A stretch of DNA of 64,000 nucleotides from Mucilaginibacter xinganensis (GCA_026225055.1 JAMFSA010000047.1:62001-126000), one strand, 5' to 3'. Counted from the stretch's first letter, positions 38,801-48,024 are shown. Program-made: numbers and translations. Notes: generated by a model not told the origin, from the sequence alone.

Positions 38801-40022
38801 CGTGAAAAAGGTTCAGGCCGCCGCCATCTGTGCCGACGAATATATCGCCGTCTTTGCCTTCCGCAAACGATGACACGAAGGGCGCGTTAAGCCCGCCAGG
38901 GTCGTAGGCATTGTTTTGCCGGGAATTGAATAAGGTAAGGTTCCTGTCATACTTGTCCACACCGCCCTGGTAAGTGCCGAGCCAGTATATACCCTTCGGG
39001 TCGATATAAATACAGCGGATAGATTTGCTGTTCACGCTGAATTTATCCCTGTCATCATGATAAAAGCGCCTTACATTTCCGGAAGCCGGGTCGATAATGT
39101 CGAGGCCTCCTTCGGCTCCAACCCAAATTTTATCGCCATCTGCTGCTATGCTGTAGATCAGGTTGCCGCTGAGCGTATTGGCATCTGAGGGACTGTACCT
39201 ATAAATTCCGAAAGTGTTGAGGTCAGGTGACAGGCTGCATAATCCGTTATCAGTCCCTATCCACAATCGTCCCTGGCATTCGGCAATCGTATTCACCGCG
39301 CCCGCAGGGATGCCTGGGGCAGCAGCATCTTCATGCTTAAAGGCTATAAAACCGTCCGACCTTTTATCATAGAGGTACAAGCCCTCGTCCGTGCCAACCC
39401 ACATTCTCATTTGGCTGTCACGGAAAATACATAATACAATGCCTGAACGGAGCCGTCCGTTTTTGCCTTTATCTGGCCGGTAAAGTATTTCTTTTTTGGT
39501 TGCGGGGTCCAATACGCACACGCCCGTGATTGTTCCGATCCAAAGGCGGCCGTAATTATCGCCGTATATAGATTTGATATAGCTGTGAGCAAGGTACCCC
39601 CCCGAATCGGCCTCGGCATAAGTCAGGAACTGGTCGTGGGAACGGTCGAGGTAATACAATCCGCCGCCCATGGTACCCACCCAAAGCCGCCCCGCGCTAT
39701 CCTCATATATGCTGGTAACTTCTTTAGAGCGGTACCCAGATTTATCCCCCGGATCAAAGCGATAGGCTTTATGTTCCATGCCGTCGAACCTGTCGAGTCC
39801 GTCTGCTGTTGCAAACCACAGAAATCCGTAATGGTCTTTGATAATTGCATTAATCGTATTGGAGAGCAGGCCGTCGTGAGAAGTCAATACTGTAAATCGT
39901 ATAGCCTGTCCGCGGCATTGGAAAGTAATACCTGCGCTAACGGTGAATATAATGCAGAAAAATAAGCGCGAAACCATTGCTCGCTTAAACCCTGCCCGTA
40001 AATATAACATGCCCGGTGTCAT
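35874..40022 (-). CDS. Hybrid two-component system sensor/regulator (HTCS-2)
   Basis: 1382 residues, same architecture as HTCS-1: N-terminal signal/membrane region, Reg_prop propeller with repeated WIGT motifs, Y_Y_Y domain (ending IIIHPPLWMTW), membrane helix (AYLMYGLVALGILLLI), HisKA LSHEFRTP (about 874), HATPase (NLLSNAFKF), receiver (LIVEDNDEF, phospho-Asp in IISDITMPHM, TKPF) and AraC HTH near the end (FEKFHMLPTEYR-like finish). It converges with GH115 and is divergent from the GH31-GH3-GH43-GH8 group, which it most likely controls. A perfect 36-base hairpin/palindrome lies 80 bases upstream of its start. Confidence 0.96.
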   Translation of the reverse strand: MTPGMLYLRAGFKRAMVSRLFFCIIFTVSAGITFQCRGQAIRFTVLTSHDGLLSNTINAIIKDHYGFLWFATADGLDRFDGMEHKAYRFDPGDKSGYRSKEVTSIYEDSAGRLWVGTMGGGLYYLDRSHDQFLTYAEADSGGYLAHSYIKSIYGDNYGRLWIGTITGVCVLDPATKKEILYRPDKGKNGRLRSGIVLCIFRDSQMRMWVGTDEGLYLYDKRSDGFIAFKHEDAAAPGIPAGAVNTIAECQGRLWIGTDNGLCSLSPDLNTFGIYRYSPSDANTLSGNLIYSIAADGDKIWVGAEGGLDIIDPASGNVRRFYHDDRDKFSVNSKSIRCIYIDPKGIYWLGTYQGGVDKYDRNLTLFNSRQNNAYDPGGLNAPFVSSFAEGKDGDIFVGTDGGGLNLFHVNSGLFSHIAIKAKEKSNSAGLPILSMMLDHNQQLWIGTFQDGLFIYNTQTGRYEQLNAGKDDLHLNHNDIFCLKETKNGQVWIGTNGGGVNVFNPITKTFLKYVPAPASPGDRPLPVNGYIRAIEEDHKGNIWIGTYGSGIAVLNPVSQKFQVYNNKNTGMAIDRVFSLLQDHNGNMWIGTAGDGLFCLHVKDAKFSAYSAPEGLPDGVVHKVLEDNSGNIWLSTNKGICTLNTSLKKFIYYSAYNGLQNDAFLDGSGLKTSKGALFFGGADGFNYIEPQQEVKRNANVPPVFLTALKINNNIVKPAGNQAIKQDISVAKQIDLDYKQDFSISYAAINFTLPQQNRYAYRLKGFNKSWNYVGSTTTAYYTNLDPGEYLFMVRACNNDRIWNNTGAQIRIIIHPPLWMTWYAYLMYGLVALGILLLIRHRGIKKVKEKLALEQERKEAERLHELDLMKIKFLTNLSHEFRTPISLIMAPADKLMTEHSDQQTTGQLAVIRRNARRLLNLVNQLLDFRKLEEQELKLSVGEGEIISFVSDVIDSFHDLSESRNIHFRFDAPQEKLFVRFDHDKVERILFNLLSNAFKFTLPGGTVAVNVIKHATASPQKIVLELKISDTGIGVDPNRKNLIFKRFYQAPDTNSGNLNPGSGIGLSITKEFVEMHDGSISVDSEIGKGSVFSVLLPLEIFAESTAAAEPANQPNLKEKEQRAKRAGLAAGEMPVVLIVEDNDEFRYYIKDNLKGQYKVVEAANGLEGWDKALSCHPDMIISDITMPHMDGITLSKKIKADKRTSHIPFILLTARTREDEQLKGLESGANDYLTKPFNFEILNVKIKNLLHLNTMLKNTYTRQLKVVHPDIEVESSREKFLGNVIKYIENNLNNPKFSVVDLSEHLAMSRAALYTKIFELTGLPPVEFIRSYKLDRAAILLLKTDLTVSQIAYEAGFATPHYFSRSFKEKFHMLPTEYRKAEKSSETA

Positions 40023-40102
40023 TTGCTTTTAAATTGTACAGACGTTCACCTACTGATGAACAGAAATAAATTGTAGTGTAGAAAATAAACGGTTTATAAG
40101 GC

Positions 40103-40138
40103 GTGCCCTTTATGCTAAAAGTTTAGCATAAAGGGCAC
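40103..40138. promoter_or_regulatory. Perfect 17-bp inverted repeat with 2-bp centre
   Basis: GTGCCCTTTATGCTAAA-AG-TTTAGCATAAAGGGCAC. Too long and perfect for chance. As DNA it is a strong palindromic binding site or cruciform; as RNA a very stable hairpin in the HTCS-2 leader (if transcription starts above it). No T-run follows in either direction. Confidence 0.7.
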
Positions 40139-40397
40139 ACTTGTAAATTTAGATTTTAATTCGTTAGGAAACAATGCAGCGCACAATAAAAGAAAAGTAT
40201 AGCCCAACCTGGCACATTTTTACTACTCATGCAATGTTTTTTGGATGCTTTGCATGTATTCTTTATAACAGCAATGTCTCACAGGATGCTCAAAGTGGAG
40301 CCGGTGTGCTGGTTTAGATGGCCTGGCGATTCGTTGCATAATTCTGCATTCAGGTTTTCGCGGGCCTAAAATCTGCTATTTTCAACCAAAGTGTTAA

Positions 40398-40446
40398 ACA
40401 TTTGGACATTTGTGGCACATGAAGCAGCATTTTCAAAATACTTTTG
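40398..40446 (+). promoter_or_regulatory. GH31 promoter with candidate HTCS box
   Basis: ACATTTGG (40398) and GACATTTGTG (40405-40414) lie 34 bases before TACTTTTG (40439-40446), an exact TAnnTTTG. Same box-to-minus-7 distance as at 19107/19141. The leader to the GH31 ATG would be about 190 bases. Confidence 0.5.
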
Positions 40447-40645
40447 GTCGGAATCAGCAGTGAAGGCATTTGCTTCACTTCCTGTTAAATTTTATACCGG
40501 CCTGGAAATAATTTTGTCCGGGAGGATTAAAATTCCTCCCGGTACCACGTAAACCATACATTATGAACAAAAACTGCTTTTTTAACAGGTCTTCGGATAG
40601 TTTGACCATACAGGATATTTAACCCCGGCACAACGAGAGAAAGCT

Positions 40646-43186
40646 ATGGCAGATAACGGCGAAGTATTAGCAAACAACAACCATCTGAAGGGGGCCTTTT
40701 TTTGGGTGATACTGTTATTGCTGCACAGTTACTTACCATGTTACGGACAGGCAAAGCCACGGCTTTATTTATTCGCGAAGGAAAATAACGGTATTGTGCT
40801 GCACGGGAAGGATGAGAAACTGCAGATTGATTTTATTGACGCAGAGACTGTAAATGTGAAATACGTCCCTTCCGGCGATTTCAAAGACAACGGTACAGAT
40901 GTATGCGTCCCACGGCAGAAAAAAACTGTAGATTTTACGCTTCGCCGATACGCGGGGCTGATCACCCTGAGCACTTCGCGGCTAAAGCTGGAAATATCAA
41001 CGGTTTCCGGCAGCATAAAGTACTTTGACAGCGCAGGCAAACTGTTGCTTGCAGAGAATGCGCAAAACCCCCGTTTGGCGCAAAAAATAAAGTTAAACAC
41101 CAGCGTATTTGATGACCGGAATAGCAGGACTGAAAAAACGGCCAATGGGGATGTGGTAGTTGCCGATATAAAGAAGGAAGACGCCGCAGGTACCGCATGG
41201 AGGGTGAGGCAACAATTTACCTGGCAGCCGGGTGAAGCTTTATATGGACTTGGCTCGCACCAGGAAGGTTATATGAACCTGCGCGGAACCTGTCAGTACC
41301 TCTATGAATACAACCTTAAAAAAAGCATGCCGGTGCTGATGTCCAGCAAAGGTTACGGGTTGTTGTTCGATGCGGGATCAGCAATGGTTTTCCATGATGA
41401 CATTGCTGGCAGTTTTATGGATATGCTTGCCGTAAACCAGGTGGACTATTATTTTATGCTGGGGCCCGGATTCGACCAGGTCATACACCATTTCAGGTCG
41501 TTGACAGGTAAGGTCGAACTCCCGCCGAAATACGCTTTCGGCTATGTTCAGTCCAAAGAGCGGTATGTCGGTTCGCATGATATTGACAGCGTGCTCAATC
41601 GCTTCCGCTCTGCCCGTATTCCGCTGGATGTGATCGTTCAGGACTGGTTGTACTGGAAAGATGGTTTATGGGGCTATAAAAAGTTTGATGAAGCCAAGTA
41701 TCCCCAGCCGGAAAAGGCCATTGCAAATGTTCATAATAACCATGCCCATTTCATGTTATCCATCTGGCCGCAGCTGGCGGCAGACGAGGAAAAGGCCATG
41801 ACGGAAAAAGGATTTGTGCTGGGCCGGAATATATATGATGCCTTTAACCCGGCGGCCAGGAAGATGTATTGGGATAATTATGTGTATAAAAATTTATTTA
41901 TAAAGGGCGTTGATGCATGGTGGTGCGATTCCTCGGAACCCGTAGAGTTTGACTGGAACAGGGGGGGTAATGCTATCGCAGGTGATCCGGCTGCACGTTT
42001 CGAGAAAAATGTACAGCTGATGTCGGAATTGCTGGGCGCCATGAGGGTAAATACGTATTCATTGCACCATACCCAGGGAATTTATGAGAACCAGCGTAAA
42101 AGCGATCACGAAAAGCGGGTTTTTATTTTAACAAGAGCGTCTTACCCTGGGCAGCAGCGATATGGTACGATGGTTTGGAACGGCGATACCAAGGCTACCT
42201 GGGCTGATTTTAGCAGCTGGATACCCGGTGGCTTAAATTATATGGTGACAGGGTCGCCATACTGGACGATAGACGCGGGTGCATTTTTCGTACGCAGCCG
42301 GCCCGAATGGTTCGCAAAGGGCGAATTTCCAGGTGGCCTTGCTGACACCGGCTACCGGGAGTTTTACGTGCGTAACCTCCAGTACAGCGGATGGCTGCCG
42401 CTTTTCAGGAGCCACGGCAGCGACGTAGCGAGGGAGCCCTGGGCCTTCGGAGTACCGGGCGATGTGTTTTACGATGCCATCCTCAAGCAGATCAATCTTC
42501 GGTATCGCCTGCTACCCTATATATATTCTACAGCTGCCAAGGTCACCAACGAAGATTATACCATGACGCGTTCCTTGCTTTTTGATTTCCGGACGGATAC
42601 CAATGTTTATAACCTGAAGGATGAGTTCATGTTCGGCCAGTCTTTTTTGATTTGCCCGGTCATCGTGCCGATGTATTATTCACCGGGGAATAAACGCCTG
42701 GATAAAGTGGCGAAGGAGCGGGTGGTTTACCTGCCAAAAGGTGCCGGATGGGTCGATTTCTGGACCGGGAAACGATCAGCCGGCGGCGAAACCATTGATG
42801 CGGCTGCGCCTATCGATCATATTCCTGTATTTGTCAGGGAGGGTTCTATCGTCCCTATGGGGCCGCTGGTACAATACACCGCGGAAAAGCCTGCCGGTGC
42901 CTGGGAGATCAGGGTTTATCCCGGCGCTGACGGAAAATTCACCGTTTATGAAGATGAAGGCGACAATTACAACTATGAGAAGGGCCACAAAACCGCTTTC
43001 GACCTGTCATGGAACGACAAAAATCAAACGCTCATCATTGGCAAAAAAACAGGCGCTTTTAAGGGCATGGCCGCAACAAGGGAGCTGCATATAGTGATGG
43101 TAAAAGAGGGCGCCGGGACGGGCATAGCGGGGTTTGAAGGCAAAAAAATCACCTATAGCGGCCAGCCGCTGACTGTAAAATTATAA
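40646..43186 (+). CDS. GH31 alpha-glycosidase (alpha-xylosidase-like)
   Basis: 846 residues with a signal peptide after a hydrophilic lead (AFFWVILLLLHSYLPCYGQ). N-terminal sandwich, then the barrel: WQPGEALYGLGSHQEGYMNL, nucleophile Asp in DAWWCDSSEPVE (about residue 427), acid/base Asp in VWNGDTKATW (about 513), then the C-terminal beta-domains (MFGQSFLICPV, YEDEGDNYNYEKG). Removes alpha-xylose from xyloglucan oligosaccharides in its closest subgroup; alpha-glucosidase activity cannot be excluded. First gene of a group running through GH3, GH43, GH8 and the esterases. Confidence 0.93.
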   Translation: MADNGEVLANNNHLKGAFFWVILLLLHSYLPCYGQAKPRLYLFAKENNGIVLHGKDEKLQIDFIDAETVNVKYVPSGDFKDNGTDVCVPRQKKTVDFTLRRYAGLITLSTSRLKLEISTVSGSIKYFDSAGKLLLAENAQNPRLAQKIKLNTSVFDDRNSRTEKTANGDVVVADIKKEDAAGTAWRVRQQFTWQPGEALYGLGSHQEGYMNLRGTCQYLYEYNLKKSMPVLMSSKGYGLLFDAGSAMVFHDDIAGSFMDMLAVNQVDYYFMLGPGFDQVIHHFRSLTGKVELPPKYAFGYVQSKERYVGSHDIDSVLNRFRSARIPLDVIVQDWLYWKDGLWGYKKFDEAKYPQPEKAIANVHNNHAHFMLSIWPQLAADEEKAMTEKGFVLGRNIYDAFNPAARKMYWDNYVYKNLFIKGVDAWWCDSSEPVEFDWNRGGNAIAGDPAARFEKNVQLMSELLGAMRVNTYSLHHTQGIYENQRKSDHEKRVFILTRASYPGQQRYGTMVWNGDTKATWADFSSWIPGGLNYMVTGSPYWTIDAGAFFVRSRPEWFAKGEFPGGLADTGYREFYVRNLQYSGWLPLFRSHGSDVAREPWAFGVPGDVFYDAILKQINLRYRLLPYIYSTAAKVTNEDYTMTRSLLFDFRTDTNVYNLKDEFMFGQSFLICPVIVPMYYSPGNKRLDKVAKERVVYLPKGAGWVDFWTGKRSAGGETIDAAAPIDHIPVFVREGSIVPMGPLVQYTAEKPAGAWEIRVYPGADGKFTVYEDEGDNYNYEKGHKTAFDLSWNDKNQTLIIGKKTGAFKGMAATRELHIVMVKEGAGTGIAGFEGKKITYSGQPLTVKL

Positions 43187-43225
43187 CCGAATTAAAATAA
43201 AGAACTATTTATCATCACCAGTTAT

Positions 43226-45820
43226 ATGAACCTGAAAAAAAAATTACTCACTGCAGTATTTATGGTGTGCGGGCTATTTGTTTCCGCACAGACACTTCCT
43301 TATCAAAACCCTGCCCTGTCCTCTGATGCCAGGGCAAGAGATCTTGTAAAGCGCCTCACCCTTAAAGAAAAAGTGGGCCTGATGAAAGATATTTCGGATC
43401 CGGTGCCGAGACTGGGCATTAAGAAATTTAACTGGTGGAGTGAGGCCTTGCACGGCTACGCGAATCAGGGGCCTGTATCGGTTTTTCCCGAGCCAATAGG
43501 GATGGCCGCATCTTTTGACGACCAGTTATTGTTCCATGTTTTTGACGCCGTGTCCGACGAAGCACGTGCCAAGAATAATGAGTATAAGAAACAGGGGGAA
43601 AGCCAGCGTTTCCATGACCTGTCTGTCTGGACGCCGAATGTGAATATCTTCCGCGATCCACGCTGGGGCCGGGGACAGGAGACTTATGGAGAAGATCCCT
43701 ATTTAACCTCGCGCATGGGTATTTCGGTAGTGAAAGGTTTACAGGGCCCGGCGGATGCCAGGTACCGGAAGTTGCTGGCCTGTGCCAAGCATTATGCGGT
43801 ACATTCGGGTCCTGAATGGAGCCGTCACCAAATCAATATCACCGATGTAAGTCCGCGGGACCTTTTTGAAACCTATTTGCCGGCTTTTAAGGCTTTGGTG
43901 CAACAAGCTGATGTAAGAGAGGTGATGTGTGCTTACCAGCGGCTGGATGACGAGCCTTGCTGTGGCAATAACCGGCTGCTGCAGCAGATCCTGCGAAATG
44001 ACTGGGGCTATAAATACCTCGTTGTTTCAGATTGCGGCGCTATCACGGATTTTTTCAATTCCCACCATGTATCATCAGACGCTACCCACGCCTCCGCCAA
44101 AGCAGTGCTGGCCGGCACTGATGTGGAGTGCGTAGGTTATGCATTCGATAAGATACCCGATGCGGTCGCACACGGGTTGATCCAGGAGAAAAACATAGAT
44201 AACAGTGTTATCCGGCTGATGACCCAGCGTTTTGAACTCGGTGAAATGGATAAGGATGAACTTGTGCCCTGGACTAAGATCCCACTATCGGTCGTCAATT
44301 CCGCCGCGCATCAGCAACTTGCCCTTGCTATGGCCCGCGAGACGATGACCCTTCTTCAAAACAGAGACAATATTTTGCCGCTCAGTAAAAATCTTCCTAA
44401 AGTAGCTGTTATCGGGCCCAATGCCAACGACGCGCAGATGCTGTGGGGGAATTATAACGGTACACCTGCACAGACCATCGATATACTCGAGGGTATTAAA
44501 GGCAAATTACGGCCGGAGCAGGTTATTTATGACCAGGGCACAGACCTCACTGAAGATAAGATCACATCGGGCGTCATGGCAGAATGTGCCATTGACGGGA
44601 AGAATGGCCTCCGCGCTACTTACTGGAACAACAGGAATTATGAAAGCCCCGTTGTTATAACGGAACAGTTGAATGATCCCCTCAATCTTACCACATTTGG
44701 CGCTCACCAGTTCGCCCAGGGGGTCAATACCGAAAATTTTTCCGCCAAATATGAAACGGTTTACAAGCCTTCGGCCGGCGGGGACATTGTGTTTAAGCTG
44801 GAGGCGACCGGTTCGGCAGAGCTCTTCATCGATGGAAAGTCTGTATTACGGACCGGCAGCTGGAGGTCAGTACCTACCCGGTTTTCTTTTACGGTTGAGG
44901 CCGGAAAGGAATACCATATTGAACTGCGTTACCGCCAGCTGAATAACTGGGCAGCCAATTTGAAGTTTAATTTCGGGCGGGAGATTCCGGTTACTTATGA
45001 CGCTTTGATTGCTAAAGTAAAGGACGCAGACGTTGTGGTGTTTGTCGGCGGTATATCGCCAAAACTGGAAGGTGAAGAAATGCCGGTGCTGCTGCCGGGT
45101 TTTAAAGGAGGTGACCGCACCGATATCGAATTGCCCGAAGTGCAAAGGAATTGCATGAAGGCTTTGAAGCAGGCAGGTAAAAAGGTAGTGTTTGTAAATT
45201 GTTCAGGATCGGCCATTGCGATGGTGCCGGAGACCGAGAACTGTGACGCTATCCTGCAGGCCTGGTATGGCGGGGAAGCAGGCGGACAGGCGGTGGCGGA
45301 CGTGCTGTTTGGCGATTTTAATCCCTGCGGGCATTTGCCGGTTACATTTTACAGGAACCTGCAGCAATTGCCTGACTTCAGCGACTATTCGATGAAAGGG
45401 CGCACTTACCGTTACCTCACCTCAGCGCCTTTATTCCCATTTGGATACGGGCTCAGCTATACTACCTTCGCCATTGGCGAGGCCAAAGCCGACAAAACGG
45501 TTATTGGTAAAGCGGAGGGCTTGCAGCTTACCGTACCGGTAAGCAATACGGGGAAAATGAATGGAACAGAGGTCCTTCAAGTCTATGTGCGGAAATTAAA
45601 TGACACGGCGGGACCGGTCAAAACACTCCGGGCCTTTCAGCGTGTGCCGCTCTCTTCCGGAGAAAATAAATCAGTGGCCATTCCGGTGCCTGCAAAAGCA
45701 TTTGAATTTTTTGACCCTGCGGATGCCGTAATGCGTGTCCTACCGGGGACCTATGAATTATTATATGGAGCAAGCTCGAATGAAAAAGACCTGAAGGCAG
45801 TAAAAGTAACTATCAGGTGA
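43226..45820 (+). CDS. GH3 beta-xylosidase/beta-glucosidase with PA14 domain
   Basis: 864 residues, signal peptide (VCGLFVSAQ). GH3 N-barrel: WWSEALHGYA, RDPRWGRGQETYGEDPYL, KHYAVHSGPEWSRH, nucleophile Asp in VVSDCGAI (about 268). The GH3 C-domain is split by a PA14 insert (GLRATYWNNRNY to NLKFNFG, about 460-582) and followed by an FnIII-like end. This layout fits xylan 1,4-beta-xylosidases of Bacteroidetes. 39 bases after GH31. Three small hairpins follow the stop codon. Confidence 0.93.
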   Translation: MNLKKKLLTAVFMVCGLFVSAQTLPYQNPALSSDARARDLVKRLTLKEKVGLMKDISDPVPRLGIKKFNWWSEALHGYANQGPVSVFPEPIGMAASFDDQLLFHVFDAVSDEARAKNNEYKKQGESQRFHDLSVWTPNVNIFRDPRWGRGQETYGEDPYLTSRMGISVVKGLQGPADARYRKLLACAKHYAVHSGPEWSRHQINITDVSPRDLFETYLPAFKALVQQADVREVMCAYQRLDDEPCCGNNRLLQQILRNDWGYKYLVVSDCGAITDFFNSHHVSSDATHASAKAVLAGTDVECVGYAFDKIPDAVAHGLIQEKNIDNSVIRLMTQRFELGEMDKDELVPWTKIPLSVVNSAAHQQLALAMARETMTLLQNRDNILPLSKNLPKVAVIGPNANDAQMLWGNYNGTPAQTIDILEGIKGKLRPEQVIYDQGTDLTEDKITSGVMAECAIDGKNGLRATYWNNRNYESPVVITEQLNDPLNLTTFGAHQFAQGVNTENFSAKYETVYKPSAGGDIVFKLEATGSAELFIDGKSVLRTGSWRSVPTRFSFTVEAGKEYHIELRYRQLNNWAANLKFNFGREIPVTYDALIAKVKDADVVVFVGGISPKLEGEEMPVLLPGFKGGDRTDIELPEVQRNCMKALKQAGKKVVFVNCSGSAIAMVPETENCDAILQAWYGGEAGGQAVADVLFGDFNPCGHLPVTFYRNLQQLPDFSDYSMKGRTYRYLTSAPLFPFGYGLSYTTFAIGEAKADKTVIGKAEGLQLTVPVSNTGKMNGTEVLQVYVRKLNDTAGPVKTLRAFQRVPLSSGENKSVAIPVPAKAFEFFDPADAVMRVLPGTYELLYGASSNEKDLKAVKVTIR

Positions 45821-45850
45821 CCGGATCCGGCTGTTTCCCCGGGAACAGCG

Positions 45851-45926
45851 CTGACCTCACGGTCAGGAACTCAGGTAACCTCAGTCCGGAAGGTTTACTA
45901 ACCTTCGAAAAGTACCGGGCGGTACT
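45851..45926 (+). repeat. Three consecutive small hairpins between GH3 and GH43
   Basis: CTGACC-TCAC-GGTCAG (45851-45866), GAAGGTT-TACT-AACCTTC (45889-45906) and AGTACC-GGGC-GGTACT (45911-45926): all 6-7 bp perfect stems with 4-base loops in 76 bases. Likely RNA structures that set the relative expression or stability of the two cistrons. Confidence 0.6.
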
Positions 45927-45961
45927 GCCAAAGAATTATAGCATTATGATTATTTAATTTC

Positions 45962-47959
45962 ATGAAAAAAAACATACGGAGATTCATCTATAAAAACAGC
46001 GCCTGCCTGATCATGATTGCGGCAATTCTTGCGACGTTACCGGCGGGCGCTTTTGCTGCCTTGGGGCAGGGCAGGTTCGCGGATTCCTCCCGGTTTTATC
46101 AGACAGTTAACACCTATGTTAATCCTGTTCTCCCAGGCGATCATCCCGATCCTACCTTGTTGAAAGTAGGTAATGATTTTTATTACTGTGGCTCGACTTT
46201 TCACTTCAATCCATACCTGCCGGTTTATCATTCCAGGGACCTGGTTCACTGGGAAGTTATTGCGAGGGTTCTCCCGGCGTCTAAAGCCGGGTGGGTGAGT
46301 GATCATCCCTCAGCAGGTATCTGGCAGGGGGCTATCACCTATTTTTATGGTTCCTACTGGATCTATTTTTCGGCCGGCGGCCAGTGGGTCTGTAAAGCGC
46401 GCTCCGCTGCGGGTCCATGGTCAGCGCCGGTTCAGGTAAAGACCTATACTGCCACTGGTAACCTTGGCTACGACAATTCCATTTTTGTTGATGATGACGG
46501 CAAGCCTTATATGGTTATTAAAAACGGCCAGAAGGTCAACCGGCTGCAGGCGATTGGAAAGGATGGTCAATTAACAGATAGCGTCATCAATCTTGACTGG
46601 ATAAACGCCCGGTTACAATATAGCTGGGCGGAGGGGCCGGTGATGTGCAAGCGTAACGGTTATTACTATTATTTTCCTGCGGGTGACGTATCGGGGGGGC
46701 AATATGTCCTCAGAGGCACGGCATTAACAGGCGATTCCACGAAGTGGGTAAGGCTGGGTGATTTCTTTAAGCCCGTTACCGATGCTAAAGCCGGTTTCCG
46801 CCGTCCCAATCACATCGCCGCTCCCGTACAGCTGGCGGATGGCACCTGGTGGACGATCGGCCAAAGTTATGAAAAGTATGATGGCGATGACTGGTCGGGC
46901 ATGGGCCGGCAGACATCGCTGTATCAGGTAATTTGGGAGGGTGACAGGCCATGGGGCCTGGCACCTTCCAGTCAACCGGCTTTAAAACCGGACCTGCCGC
47001 GGTCCGGGATCTCATGGAGAAGTGTCCGGACAGATTATTTTGACAGCGATTCATTGGGCGCCTGGTGGCATTTTTTAACAAAAAAGGCATCAGCTGCCTT
47101 TACGTTGACCGAAAGGAAAGGCTGGCTCAGGCTAATGCCGGGATCTGCCGGTACGCATATCGTACAAAAAGAAACCGATCATAGCTACACTGCGGTTACC
47201 AGGGTGGCTGTTACTGCAAATGATACCGCTGACCAGGCCGGGATATACCTTACCAATGGCGACCAGCATGTGGTGGTAAAACTATACACGGGTTATGATA
47301 ATGGCAGAAAAGTCGTTTTAAAGATGGATACGGCAATCCGTGCTGCGCAAGTTGCCACTGGAGATACGGTTTGGTTAAAACTGGAAAGAGATGGTCATAG
47401 TTTAACTGGCTATTACAGCGGTGACGGCAAATCGTGGCTGGCCCTGGGCGCACCTGTCAGTGCCGTTAACCTGGACAGGGCTCAACCCAATTTTAATTCC
47501 TGGGTGGGCACGAGCGTGGGTTTATTTGCAGAAGGAAAACCGGCCGATTTCGATTTTTTCGTTTGTAAGGACGGCCGCTCGGTTATTCCTGCTACCGGCT
47601 ACCGGAACTATTACGGAGTGACTGCAAATGTCAGAAATGGCCTGCGGTCAGTTACCAATACTTCTGTATATGGCGGCTGGTTCATGATTTCAGGTGTGGA
47701 AATAGGCCGGCTGCCACCTTCAGCTATCGAGATCGTCGGATCCTCCGCTATCAATGGCAAATTGGAAATAAGGATAGATGATTTACAGGAGGGGAGGTCA
47801 ATTGCTGAAATGGCGGTAAGCCGGACGAATGAGGGCAGCTGGAAGGCGTTTACTGCACCGCTTAAACAGGTAACGGGCCAGCATGATGTTTTTGTAAAGT
47901 TCCCGCAGGGACAGCCAGGTAAAATATTAGTAAAAAGTATAAGATTTCTTTATCAATAA
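45962..47959 (+). CDS. GH43 xylosidase/arabinofuranosidase with C-terminal sandwich and CBM6-like domain
   Basis: 665 residues, signal peptide ending PAGAFAALGQ. Propeller acids: Asp in GDHPDPTLL (about residue 61), Asp in GYDNSIFVDDD (about 170), Glu in YSWAEGPVM (about 224). A GH43-associated sandwich (TDYFDSDSLGAWWHF ... FDFFVC, about 360-540) and a CBM6-like end (GYRNYYGVTANV ... KSIRFLY) follow. Substrate is probably xylo- or arabinoxylo-oligosaccharides. 65 bases before the GH8 ATG. Confidence 0.9.
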   Translation: MKKNIRRFIYKNSACLIMIAAILATLPAGAFAALGQGRFADSSRFYQTVNTYVNPVLPGDHPDPTLLKVGNDFYYCGSTFHFNPYLPVYHSRDLVHWEVIARVLPASKAGWVSDHPSAGIWQGAITYFYGSYWIYFSAGGQWVCKARSAAGPWSAPVQVKTYTATGNLGYDNSIFVDDDGKPYMVIKNGQKVNRLQAIGKDGQLTDSVINLDWINARLQYSWAEGPVMCKRNGYYYYFPAGDVSGGQYVLRGTALTGDSTKWVRLGDFFKPVTDAKAGFRRPNHIAAPVQLADGTWWTIGQSYEKYDGDDWSGMGRQTSLYQVIWEGDRPWGLAPSSQPALKPDLPRSGISWRSVRTDYFDSDSLGAWWHFLTKKASAAFTLTERKGWLRLMPGSAGTHIVQKETDHSYTAVTRVAVTANDTADQAGIYLTNGDQHVVVKLYTGYDNGRKVVLKMDTAIRAAQVATGDTVWLKLERDGHSLTGYYSGDGKSWLALGAPVSAVNLDRAQPNFNSWVGTSVGLFAEGKPADFDFFVCKDGRSVIPATGYRNYYGVTANVRNGLRSVTNTSVYGGWFMISGVEIGRLPPSAIEIVGSSAINGKLEIRIDDLQEGRSIAEMAVSRTNEGSWKAFTAPLKQVTGQHDVFVKFPQGQPGKILVKSIRFLYQ

Positions 47960-48024
47960 GTCAATTGTTATCTGGGAAAAGTCTTCCGGTTAATTTTATA
48001 AAGAACATAAATTCAATTCAGCAA

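Larger units (their letters stand above)
40023..40645. promoter_or_regulatory. Divergent control region between HTCS-2 and GH31
   Basis: 623 bases containing the long palindrome (40103-40138) and the GH31 promoter with candidate HTCS box (40398-40446), both listed separately. A 47-codon ORF (40174-40317, MQRTIKEKYS...) has no recognisable features and is not called. Confidence 0.55.

Noticed and set aside
40174-40317. 47-codon ORF MQRTIKEKYS... between HTCS-2 and GH31
   Set aside because: Length is within chance for this base composition, no motif is seen, and it ends upstream of the candidate GH31 promoter.
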